Assembly: GCA_005879535.1 (NCBI GenBank)
Contig: VBKI01000063.1
Coordinates: forward strand, 1-64,000
Reading direction: 5' to 3'
DNA: 64,000 bases
Source: Deltaproteobacteria bacterium
GTDB taxonomy: Bacteria; Myxococcota; Myxococcia; Myxococcales; 40CM-4-68-19
Below the pieces are notes generated by a model. It searched no databases. It worked only from the letters and a program-made list of their open reading frames with translations, and was not told the origin of the DNA. The position numbers were made by a program, and so were the translations under genes. Below are positions 26,195 to 34,118 of the stretch, in pieces (within the stretch, counting starts at the first letter, position 1; the number at the start of each line of letters is the position of its first letter).

Positions 26195-26617
26195 ATGGTG
26201 AGCAAGAGAGCCAGCTTGGCCGTGGTCGCTGCAGAAGCGCAGGAAACGGAACCCGCAGAGACGACTCCCGAGCCCTCTCCGGCCGCTTTCCGGCGGATCG
26301 CGAGCCTCGGCGAGCTCGAGCCCTACGGCCAGTTCTCCAAGTGGGTGGACGACCACGACATCCTCGTCTTCCGCCGGAACGGCGCGATCAAGGCGCTCTC
26401 CAACATCTGCCCACACTTCGGCGGTCCCGTCGGGTACCACCAGATGAAGGAAGGCGTCTTCACCTGCCTCTGGCACAACTACCGCTACGAGGCCGCCACC
26501 GGCCGGTGCCTGACCAACGAGCACCTCTGCCTGCGCTCCTACAAGGTCAAGATCGAGGACGGCGGCATCTGGGTGCAGCTGGTCGAGAATCCGGAACCGG
26601 AAAGGAAAGCCCGCTGA
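26195..26617 (+). CDS. Rieske [2Fe-2S] protein, probable oxygenase Rieske half
   Basis: This 140-residue soluble protein has a Pro/Glu-rich N-terminal tail (about 1-32) followed by a Rieske domain. The cluster ligands are C72 and H74 (NICPHFGG) and C91 and H94 (FTCLWHNYRYE), the CxH-x16-CxxH pattern. LWHNYRYE resembles the Rieske domains of ring-hydroxylating oxygenases (CPWHG/YxY) more than bc1-type. Its stop overlaps the start of an iron-oxygenase-like domain (TGATG), suggesting the two make one split enzyme. Start ATG 26195, or GTG 26198, follows GGAGGG. Confidence 0.85.
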   Translation: MVSKRASLAVVAAEAQETEPAETTPEPSPAAFRRIASLGELEPYGQFSKWVDDHDILVFRRNGAIKALSNICPHFGGPVGYHQMKEGVFTCLWHNYRYEAATGRCLTNEHLCLRSYKVKIEDGGIWVQLVENPEPERKAR

Positions 26618-27252
26618 TGGCCACACTGAGCGCGAAGTGCTCGATGGACATGGACTGCCCCAAGGAGGTGGTGGTCTGGAACTACTACGACCACGAGCAC
26701 GTCGTCGGCACGCACTACAAGTACTACAGCGAGTTCCGGATCCTCGCCGAGCGCGACGACTGGTGCCTGGTGGAGCGCTTCTACAAGCTGCCCATCGTCA
26801 ACCTGCGCGCCTCTTCCCTCGGCTTCATGTACATGGAGTCGCCGAACCTGATCCGCTCCATCCAGCACGGAAAGCTGGGACTGGTGCTCGACCAGGAGAT
26901 CCAGCTCGAGGATCTCGGACCGGACCGCTGCCGCGTCACCTGCACGTACCGGATGGAGGTGCCGGGGTTCGTGCGGACCCTGCAGCCGCTGTTCCAGCGC
27001 GTGATCACGCGCTGGTTCCACGACACCTGGGTGGAGGATGCGCCGATGCGCGTGCGCCGCTGGAAGGTCTGGAAGCTCGGCTTCCGCGACTTCCGCGGAC
27101 TGGATTACGTCAACCAGAAGACCGCCAAGCCCGCCGGCGCAGGCGAGCACCGTCCGCATCCGGTCCGGTTGCCGGTGGCGAAGACGCCGGAGAGCCCACC
27201 GGGCTCCGGCTACAAGCGGCCGTTCGACGAGAGCGTCGAGGTCGGGTACTGA
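26617..27252 (+). CDS. SRPBCC/oxygenase catalytic-domain protein, partner of the Rieske protein
   Basis: The 211-residue protein has the start of an SRPBCC (START-like) fold. In its first helix lies WNYYDHEHVVGTH, giving N22, D25, H28 and H33, which matches the N/D-x2-H-x4-H mononuclear-iron site of Rieske non-haem oxygenases. A C-terminal WVEDAPMRVRRW (E140-D141) resembles the ED motif that supplies the third, Asp ligand. In known enzymes these sites sit C-terminal to the Rieske domain in one chain; here the chains are separate and overlap by TGATG. It is shorter than the usual catalytic domain. The substrate is unknown; the neighbouring methyltransferase suggests a secondary-metabolite or lipid modification pathway. 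Confidence 0.6.
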   Translation: MATLSAKCSMDMDCPKEVVVWNYYDHEHVVGTHYKYYSEFRILAERDDWCLVERFYKLPIVNLRASSLGFMYMESPNLIRSIQHGKLGLVLDQEIQLEDLGPDRCRVTCTYRMEVPGFVRTLQPLFQRVITRWFHDTWVEDAPMRVRRWKVWKLGFRDFRGLDYVNQKTAKPAGAGEHRPHPVRLPVAKTPESPPGSGYKRPFDESVEVGY

Positions 27253-27256
27253 CCGC

Positions 27257-27261
27257 GGAGG
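27257..27261 (+). promoter_or_regulatory. Ribosome-binding site supporting a TTG start
   Basis: GGAGG at 27257-27261 is 5 bases before TTG 27267, which begins the methyltransferase at its zinc-ribbon cysteines. No ATG or GTG lies in the right place. Confidence 0.55.
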
Positions 27262-27266
27262 TCCGC

Positions 27267-28178
27267 TTGCAATGCCCCGTCTGCGGTGGCGCGCTTTCCC
27301 GGAAGGTCCACCGCCGGGTGCGCGACTTCGAGCATGGGCTCCCGGTGCTCGCCGATTTCGACGCCTGCCCTTCCTGCGGCCTGATCGCGCAAGTGCCGCC
27401 CCCCAACGCCGCCGCCCTCGCCACTTACTACCCGCGCGACTACCGTCCCCACGCCGCGGCCGCCGTCACCAACGGCGTCTCGCTGATGACGCGGCTCAAG
27501 AACGTGCAGGCGTCGCTGCAGATCCGGCGGCTCGCGAAGTTCCTCCCGCCGCGCGACCAACCCATCCTCGAGCTCGGCTGCGGAGGCGGTCATTTCCTGC
27601 GGGCGCTCGATCGCCACGGCTACACCAATCTCACCGGCATCGATCGCACGCCGGAGCTGGGCCGGGCGTTGGAGGGAACGCGCATCCGCTACCGCGCGCT
27701 CGACCTCGACCGTTCCCTCGACCTCGGCGGCCCGTACCAGGCGATCGTGATGAACTATGTGATCGAGCACTTCGTCAGCCCGGAGGCGGTCCTGCGCGCC
27801 TGCCGCAAGGCGCTGGCTCCCGGCGGCCGCGTCCTGCTCCTGACGCCGAACAGCCGCGCGATCAGCCATCGCGTGTTCGGCCGCTACTGGTCGGGCCTGC
27901 ATGCGCCGAGGCATACGCAGCTCTTCCATCCCGGGAACCTGCGCCTGCTCGCGGAGAAGATTGGCTTCGGCAACCTGGAGATGGTGTACCCGACGGACCC
28001 GGCTTCCTGGACGCTCTCGTTCCAGAACCTCATCCAGGGGATGAAGCGGACCGGCAGGCCGCCACGAGCCGGCACCGCCTGGTACAGCCTCGCGCTGCTG
28101 CCGGCCTGGTATCCGTTCGCGCTGATCGAGACGCTGGCGCGCCGCGCGTCGTCGATGTTCGCTGTCCTGACCGCCTGA
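27267..28178 (+). CDS. Class I SAM-dependent methyltransferase with N-terminal zinc ribbon
   Basis: The 303-residue protein begins with a zinc ribbon (QCPVCGG ... DACPSCGLIAQ) followed by a Methyltransf_23/11-type Rossmann domain: motif I ILELGCGGGHFLRAL, then MNYVIEHFVSPEAVLRACRKAL and GGRVLLLTPNSRAISHR. C-terminal hydrophobic helices (WYSLALLPAWYPFALIETL) may touch the membrane. Zinc-ribbon methyltransferases of this kind are common in sugar/glycan and antibiotic clusters. It is third in the Rieske operon, 14 bases after the oxygenase-like gene, and points tail-to-tail at a glycosyltransferase. Confidence 0.83.
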   Translation: MQCPVCGGALSRKVHRRVRDFEHGLPVLADFDACPSCGLIAQVPPPNAAALATYYPRDYRPHAAAAVTNGVSLMTRLKNVQASLQIRRLAKFLPPRDQPILELGCGGGHFLRALDRHGYTNLTGIDRTPELGRALEGTRIRYRALDLDRSLDLGGPYQAIVMNYVIEHFVSPEAVLRACRKALAPGGRVLLLTPNSRAISHRVFGRYWSGLHAPRHTQLFHPGNLRLLAEKIGFGNLEMVYPTDPASWTLSFQNLIQGMKRTGRPPRAGTAWYSLALLPAWYPFALIETLARRASSMFAVLTA

Positions 28179-28186
28179 CGCGGGCC

Positions 28187-29692
28187 TCAGCGCTCGCCGC
28201 GCGCCTGCGCGGCCGGCTCGTCGCGCCTGCGGTAGACCGGCGCACCGCCCGGGCGAGCCACCTCGACGTAATGCTCCTCGCGGTATCGGGCGAGCTCGGG
28301 GAACGCCGAGAGTGGAATCCGGTCCCAGAGATGGATGCCCGCCGGCGAAGTGTCGACGAACCACGACGGCCTGCGCTTCTCGAGGTCCTCGAGTGTCGCC
28401 TCGACGTCGGCGCGCGCCCGGTGCTGCGCCGGATCGAAACCGGCCGGCAGATGCGCCGGATCGAAGTTGCCCATGTGCGGCGACGTGTTGACGTAGCGCG
28501 TGCCGGGAAGGCGATCCGACATCGTGTAGATCGGCGAATAGTGGCCCCAGACGAACAAGGCATCGCCCGGCGCGGTATTCGATCGCAGCCATTGCGCCAG
28601 CGCGCGTGTCCGCGGCTCCTGCTCCGGGTACGCGCCCGCGATGCCGCGACCCCACGAGAACGCCAGCCAGACCGCGAGCGGCACGGCGACCCCGGCGAGC
28701 GCGAAACCACGCACCCTCGGCGCGATGCCGTGCCAGCGCGCAGCGAGCGCGGCAGCGCCCGGAGCCGCCAGCATCGACAGCGGAGGGACGAACTGCAGGA
28801 AGTAGTGCTCGTAAAACCTTCCGCCCGCGGCGACCGGGAGCCAGGTCAGCCAGAGCATCACCGATAGGGCGCGCCACACCACGTCCGCGCGCGTCCGCAC
28901 ACTCTCTCGCGCTGCGAGCACCCACGGAACGCACGCCGCCGCCAGGCAGAGCGCGATCTCCGCCGCGCCGCGGCCCAGCGCCGAGCCCGCGCTTCCCGCG
29001 GACGCGTACTTGAAATTGCGCGCAATCGTCCATTCGAAGAACGCGGGGAGCTGGCCGAGCGCCGCATAGCCCGCGGCAACGGCCACCCATGGAACAATCC
29101 CGCCCGCCGCCAGCGCCGCGACGCCCGCCAGTGCGCGCCGCCAACCATCGGCCGGGCGCACCAGAAGCGCTACCGCGAACGCCACCGCGGCGATGACGGC
29201 ATGGTGGCGGTACAGCGTGGCGAGCCCGACGCAGATGCCGCAGAGGAGCAACCCGCCTGCCCGGCGGGACCGGGCGAAAAAGTAGATCGACGCCGCGACC
29301 GGCAGGTTCATCATCACTTCGCCGCCGAACGCCGGCACTTCCACGAGGCCGGCGAGCAGCGACATCCAGGCCGCCGCCCATCCCGCTTCCTCGCTGCCTG
29401 TCCATCGCCGGGCAGCGCCGCGAAGCAGGAGCGCCGTGCAGAACACCCAGAGGACGCCGAGGATCCGGATCGGCCAGAGATTCAGACCGCCGGCCAGCGT
29501 ATACGTGAGATATCCGAGAGGAGGCTTGATCTCGACCAGGTCGCGGTACGGCAGGAGCCCCTTCAGGATGCCCGCGCCGTAGACGAGGTAATCGGACTCG
29601 TCGATGTTGAGCACGCCGAACGCGAATCCCGGCGACCGCAGCAGCGCGATCACAGCGAGCAGCGTCCATGGGGAGGTGAGAAGCTTTCTCAT
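28187..29692 (-). CDS. GT39/ArnT-like polytopic glycosyltransferase
   Basis: This integral membrane protein of 501 residues has about ten or more helices. The first loop carries the acidic motif of GT-C enzymes (FGVLNIDESDYLVYG, then PYRDLVEIKPPLGYL). A C-terminal soluble domain (WGHYSPIYTMSDRLPGTRYVN) is characteristic. GT39-like enzymes transfer sugars from lipid-phosphate donors to proteins or lipids on the periplasmic side. It is a close paralog of the C-terminal half of the gene at 31752-34000 (shared GHYSPIY, NFDPAHLP and FVDTxPAGIHxW blocks), in the same orientation. A short cassette separates the two. Confidence 0.82.
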   Translation of the reverse strand: MRKLLTSPWTLLAVIALLRSPGFAFGVLNIDESDYLVYGAGILKGLLPYRDLVEIKPPLGYLTYTLAGGLNLWPIRILGVLWVFCTALLLRGAARRWTGSEEAGWAAAWMSLLAGLVEVPAFGGEVMMNLPVAASIYFFARSRRAGGLLLCGICVGLATLYRHHAVIAAVAFAVALLVRPADGWRRALAGVAALAAGGIVPWVAVAAGYAALGQLPAFFEWTIARNFKYASAGSAGSALGRGAAEIALCLAAACVPWVLAARESVRTRADVVWRALSVMLWLTWLPVAAGGRFYEHYFLQFVPPLSMLAAPGAAALAARWHGIAPRVRGFALAGVAVPLAVWLAFSWGRGIAGAYPEQEPRTRALAQWLRSNTAPGDALFVWGHYSPIYTMSDRLPGTRYVNTSPHMGNFDPAHLPAGFDPAQHRARADVEATLEDLEKRRPSWFVDTSPAGIHLWDRIPLSAFPELARYREEHYVEVARPGGAPVYRRRDEPAAQARGER

Positions 29693-29734
29693 CCTGTCGA
29701 CGATGCCCTCACCCCTTCATTTCCCGGCGAAAGA

Positions 29735-29776
29735 GGTCGGGAAACCCTATGCAAGAACGCCGGTGGTGACAAGGAA
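29735..29776 (+). repeat. Direct repeat, left copy, bounding a two-gene cassette
   Basis: The core TATGCAAGAACGCCGG within 29743-29776 matches the sequence at 31703-31736 with only a few differences and two single-base gaps. Weaker similarity extends about 9 bases upstream (GGTCG shared). It lies 43 bases upstream of the GT39-like gene start and 150 bases before the cassette's first gene. Confidence 0.55.
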
Positions 29777-29927
29777 GATGTCGCTCACTCCGAAATGCCG
29801 GGCCAAGCGGATGGGGTTCGGTTGGGAACGTGCGCCGCCGGTGTTCCGCTCAGAAGCATCGGCACCCCAATCGATAGTGCCAGTATCGATTTCATGACTG
29901 CGAGTCTTCGAACCGCTATCCTGACCG

Positions 29928-30905
29928 ATGATGCGTTGGCTGATATCGCTGGCGGGACTGATCTGCGCCTGCTCACCCATCATTGAACTCGCCCGGCTTC
30001 CGTTCACGAGCGAAGGCGCGCCTCTCGCCGTCGACGCAACCAACGTTTATTCCGGAGCAGGTGGCGTTTTCGCCGTGCCGATCGCCGGAGGCGACCCGGT
30101 ACTCGTCGGGTACCCGCGCCCAGAGGGTGACCTCACTCTGCCACGCATCACAGCTATCGCAGTCGATGACCAATTCGTCTATGCGACTTCGCAATTTGGA
30201 ATGTGGCGCTTTTCGAAAAACGGGGCCGTGCCGCCAATGCGATTGGTTCCGGATACCTCACGTTTGATGGCGACGGATGGGCAATTCGTCTATTGGGGCA
30301 CCTACCAGTACCGTGGCGACATCGTGGACCTGATCCAGGCGATCGACGTGAACGGCGCAGGACCGGTGATCCCGGTCTTGTCGATCAACGTTACGACCCC
30401 GCCGCCCTATGGTGGATTGGTCGCAGCGCTGTCGCTCGACGGGAATGATCTTGTCTTCTTGGCAGGCGCGCGCGTGGCGCGCATGCCCAAGCAGGGCGGT
30501 CCGGTCGAAGAGCTTTTCGCAACGACTGGCGATCCGCTCGCGATGGCCGTCGACTCGCAGCACATTGTCTTCGCGACAAGGCCTGAGCCGTCGAAGACGC
30601 GGATTTTCATGCTGCCCAAACAGTCGCCCTTTCGCGTCGTCCAGCTGATGCAAACGTCGCTCTGGGTGAAGTCGATGGCCGCCGCGAGCGGCCGGGCCTG
30701 GTGGACAGGATGGGAGAGCGCAGGCGGCGGTTCTCCCGAAGACAATTCTCCTGGAGTGGTTTTCGGCTGCTTGCGCGAGGTGAACATCCCGACCGGCAGT
30801 GGCCGCACTGTAAGCGAGGACGGCACCGTCTTTCCGGCTGTCGCCGTCAACGACAGCGGTGTGTACTGGACGGAGGCCAACAAGGTGTTGATGGTGCGGC
30901 GATGA
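29928..30905 (+). CDS. Predicted lipoprotein with beta-propeller-like repeats
   Basis: A lipoprotein signal (MMRWLISLAGLICACSP, with Cys at the lipobox) precedes a 300-residue beta-rich domain. It contains recurrent short motifs of the type AVDxxxVYxx (AVDATNVYSG, AVDDQFVYAT, ATDGQFVYWG, AVDSQHIVFA, AVNDSGVYWT), spaced about 50-60 residues. This is the blade pattern of myxobacterial propeller lipoproteins. It is the first of two genes in a cassette between paralogous glycosyltransferases. Its wording of codons is visibly less GC-biased than the neighbours. No enzyme motif is seen. Confidence 0.7.
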   Translation: MMRWLISLAGLICACSPIIELARLPFTSEGAPLAVDATNVYSGAGGVFAVPIAGGDPVLVGYPRPEGDLTLPRITAIAVDDQFVYATSQFGMWRFSKNGAVPPMRLVPDTSRLMATDGQFVYWGTYQYRGDIVDLIQAIDVNGAGPVIPVLSINVTTPPPYGGLVAALSLDGNDLVFLAGARVARMPKQGGPVEELFATTGDPLAMAVDSQHIVFATRPEPSKTRIFMLPKQSPFRVVQLMQTSLWVKSMAAASGRAWWTGWESAGGGSPEDNSPGVVFGCLREVNIPTGSGRTVSEDGTVFPAVAVNDSGVYWTEANKVLMVRR

Positions 30906-31672
30906 AATTCTGCCTCGCTGTCCTCGCCGTAATGGCGCCATCGGCGGTGCGTGCGGACGTCGCGAAGGCGTCTTTCTTGGAGCGGGCCCTTGTCTTGCCC
31001 GAGCACGTCGTTCAGATCCACACGGCATATGATCTCCGCTTCGATGACGTCGGAACGACCGTACATCAGGTCCTTCTCGGCTTCGAAGTCGGCGTCCCCG
31101 GAGGCCTCCAACTCGGTTTGTCCCTGGTGCAGCGGGTCACTCCGAACCTCGGCTTTGACCGCCTGGCTGTTCGCGCCGCGTACCTCGCGCACGACCAAAT
31201 CGCGGTCCGCGTCGATGGCGGCGTGTACGACACGAAAATCTACGGGCAGACACCGGGGTTCTCCGGTGGCATGGGTGTTTCCCTGCGGATCCCGCTGATC
31301 TCGGACCTCATTGTGCTGACCAGCGGCCGGTTCACCGGCCTTCCGCCCATCGGCCCGCGCTTCTCGCCGTGGCCGTCCTTTTCATTCGCCGACGATCTGA
31401 TCACAGTCGACGTGAACGCCCTCGGGCTGACCGGCTCCGTCGGAGTGCCCATCGGCGTGCTGGTGCAGCTTGCTCCAGGCGTGGCGGCAGGTTTGCGCGT
31501 CGGGTACCGGCATACGTTCGGCGCGTATGCGACGGCCGATTACGTGCCAGTCGGCGTGGACCTGCTCGCTTCGGGGGCAATCGACGTCATCGTCTCAGCC
31601 GAGATGCCACGGAAACTACAGTCCGCTGCGGCTGTATACGAGGGCCGGGTCTTACTACAAGCGCGATACTAG
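30902..31672 (+). CDS. Small outer-membrane beta-barrel, cassette partner
   Basis: The 256-residue product has a signal peptide (MKFCLAVLAVMAPSAVRA) followed by amphipathic strands (LGFEVGVPGGLQLGLSLVQR, VAAGLRVGYRHTFGAYAT) and a terminal aromatic (QARY), typical of an outer-membrane barrel. ATG 30902 overlaps the lipoprotein stop (ATGA). The pair may form a surface lipoprotein and its barrel partner, which is inference from adjacency. Confidence 0.68.
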   Translation: MKFCLAVLAVMAPSAVRADVAKASFLERALVLPEHVVQIHTAYDLRFDDVGTTVHQVLLGFEVGVPGGLQLGLSLVQRVTPNLGFDRLAVRAAYLAHDQIAVRVDGGVYDTKIYGQTPGFSGGMGVSLRIPLISDLIVLTSGRFTGLPPIGPRFSPWPSFSFADDLITVDVNALGLTGSVGVPIGVLVQLAPGVAAGLRVGYRHTFGAYATADYVPVGVDLLASGAIDVIVSAEMPRKLQSAAAVYEGRVLLQARY

Positions 31673-31693
31673 TACCGTCGCAAATTCGGAACC

Positions 31694-31736
31694 GGTCGCT
31701 CGAACCCCTATGCAAGATCGCCGGCCTGACAAGGAA
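31694..31736 (+). repeat. Direct repeat, right copy, bounding the cassette
   Basis: The core TATGCAAGATCGCCGG with flanks AACCCC and TGACAAGGAA repeats the sequence at 29743-29776. It lies between the barrel stop (31672) and the stop codon of the GT2-GT39 gene (31752, opposite strand). Direct repeats of about 35-42 bp on both sides of the cassette suggest insertion or recombination at this spot. Confidence 0.55.
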
Positions 31737-31751
31737 ACTGCGCTACTGCGC

Positions 31752-34000
31752 TCACGGGTGCCATGTCGTCCGGGAGCGGCGGCGATAGACCCGGGACCCC
31801 GCAACGTCCGCAACGAGCGCGTAGTGCTCGTGGAGGTATCGGTCGAGCGCGGGGACCACGGAAAGTGGAACTCTCTCCCAATGGTGGATGCCCGCGGGTG
31901 CGGTGTCCACGAAGACGGGCACCCGGTTCGTTTCGAGATCGCGGAGCGTGAATGCGACGTCTCGGTCCGAGCGGAATGGCGCCAGATCGATGCCGTCCGG
32001 CAGGTGCGCCGGGTCGAAGTTGCCGACGTGGACGGAGGTGGTCACGTAACGCGTCCCGGGCAATCGTCCGGCGAGAAAATAGATCGGCGAGTAGTGGCCC
32101 CAGATGAACAGCCGCTCGTCTGCCGTCGTATTGCGGGCGAGCCAACTGGCGAGCGCACGGGCGCGCGGTTCCTGATCGGGATACCTGCCTGCCATCCCGC
32201 GCCCGAAGGAGAAGGCCATGAGGATCAGCGCCGGAAACGCACAGGCCACCAAGGCGAGCCTGCGCCGGCGCCGTGAGAAAGCCGGCCATCTCTGGACGAG
32301 CGAGGCGGCCTGCGGCGAGGCAAGAAGAGCCAAGGGTGCGACGAACTGCAGGAAGTAGTGTTCGTAGAAGCGGCCGCCGGCGCTGACGGCAATCCAGGTG
32401 AGCCATAGCGCGAGCACGACGCCGGTGCGCGCGGGGCCGCGGACGGTTGGCTGGACCGTTTCCCGCGTCGCGAGTACCCAGGGAATGATCGCGCCACCGA
32501 CACAGAGTGGAATTGACTGCGCGGCGAGAAGAAACGCGTCGCGCGCCGTGCCCACGGCGTAATGCATGTTTCGGGCGATCACCCAATCCCAGAACTCCGG
32601 GAGCGCACCGATCCTCGAGAAGGCGAAGACCGTCATTACCCAAGGGAGCGCAAAGCCTGCTGCGAGCGCGAGCGGCCTGAGCAGCCGGCGAAGATCCTTG
32701 TTTCGAAGCGCGTGCCAGCAAAGCGCCAGGCCAAACGCCGCCAGCAGGATGCCGGCTTGCTGGCGAATGAGAGAGGCGACGCCGACACAGATGCCGGCGA
32801 GAAGCCCGTCAGCGAGCCCTCCTCCGGTCTCGGCCCGGACATAGAACAACAGCGCGCCGGCCGCCGGGAGAGCCATGAGCACCTCGGTGGAAACCGAAGG
32901 CACCTCGCATTGCGAAGCGAGCAGCGCGAGCCAAGGCGCCGCAGCCGCAGCCACCTCGTTCCTCGTCAGGCGCCGCGCCGCCCGACCCAGGACGAGGCAC
33001 GTCGCCAGGACCCAGAAGACGCCGAGGACGTGCACCGGCAGGATGGACAAGCGGCCGAACAAAGCCGCGGGAGCAAACGGAAGGTACGCCAGCGGCGGCT
33101 TGATGTCGGCGATCTCGGCGAACGGCACGGCACCCTGGAGCATGCGCTTGGCGATGACGGCGAAATCCGATTCGTCGATGTTGAGCATCCCGAAGACGAA
33201 TCCGGCGCTGCGCAGGACGACGATCGCGGCGAAGAGCGCGGGGACGGCCCACCGCCGCGGCGGAGCGCGGGCCGTGCCGAGAGCACGGCGTTGTGAAAGC
33301 GCAAACCGGATGCGCGCGAGCTCGAGCCCGAGCCGCGGGAACTGCGTGAATCGCAGCTTGGAGTCGGGCACGTCCGTCCACATCCGGAGCGGCATCTCGA
33401 CCATGTCCGTAGCCCGCAGTCCGGGAATTCCGGGTGCGCCTGCCAGCAGGCGCCCGATCAGCTCCACGTCGAAAGCCCAGCGCGCGTGGAACGGTTCCTC
33501 CAGCGCTGCCGCGAGCAGTGGCGAGACTTGGAAGGCCTTCGCGCCACACTGGGTATCGTAGACGCGCAGGTCGAGGATGAGTGAGGCTGCGGTCGCGAAG
33601 ACGCGGCCCAGATAGTGGCGCGCCGCACAGCCTGCGTGCGAGAGGCTCGCAGCGTAGAGACCAGGCGCAGCATCTCCCTTGCCGGCGTCGCGAGATCCGC
33701 GTCGAGAAACCCGACGATGCGCGCGCCCATCTGGATTGCCCGCAGAAGTCCGTGCCGGACTGCCTCTGCCTTCCCCTGGTTCCTCGGAAGATCGAGGCGC
33801 AAGGCGCGCGGTCCGAGCTCCGCGCAGATGGCGGCCAGGACGTCTTGCGTGTCGTCGCGAGAACCGTCGTCGACGAACAGAATGCGGGTCCCCGGCTCCG
33901 AAAGAAGCGGCCGAAACCCTTCCGCCCGCAGCCGCCGGCCCTCGTTGAAACAGGGGACCACGACGACGAGCTCGAGCGTGTCCTCTTCGGCGTCTACCAT
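31752..34000 (-). pseudogene. GT2-GT39-like fused glycosyltransferase with frameshifted GT2 domain
   Basis: From ATG 34000 the first frame encodes a dolichyl-phosphate-mannose-synthase-like GT2 domain (VVVVPCFNEGRRL, FVDDGSRDDT, LDADLATPAREMLRLVSTL). Around 33650-33625 that frame turns to nonsense, and the GT2 domain resumes in another frame with AARHYLGRVFATAASLILDL and VYDTQCGAKAFQ. In relatives a segment of about 20 residues with a GSR motif stands between these blocks; it is absent here. The second frame continues without a stop into a complete GT39-like membrane domain (FVFGMLNIDESDFAVIAKRM to RRRSRTTWHP), paralogous to 28187-29692. The membrane domain alone may still be expressed, or the break may be a sequence error. 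Confidence 0.7.
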
Positions 34001-34118
34001 CGCGTTCCGAGTCGCACGAGGGAGCCCTTGGCATAGACCTCGATGCGGGTGAACCGCTCACATCCGCTTCGCAGCGCAAAAGGCGCTTCGGCCGCGGGGC
34101 TTGTGGTACTGAGCGCTT

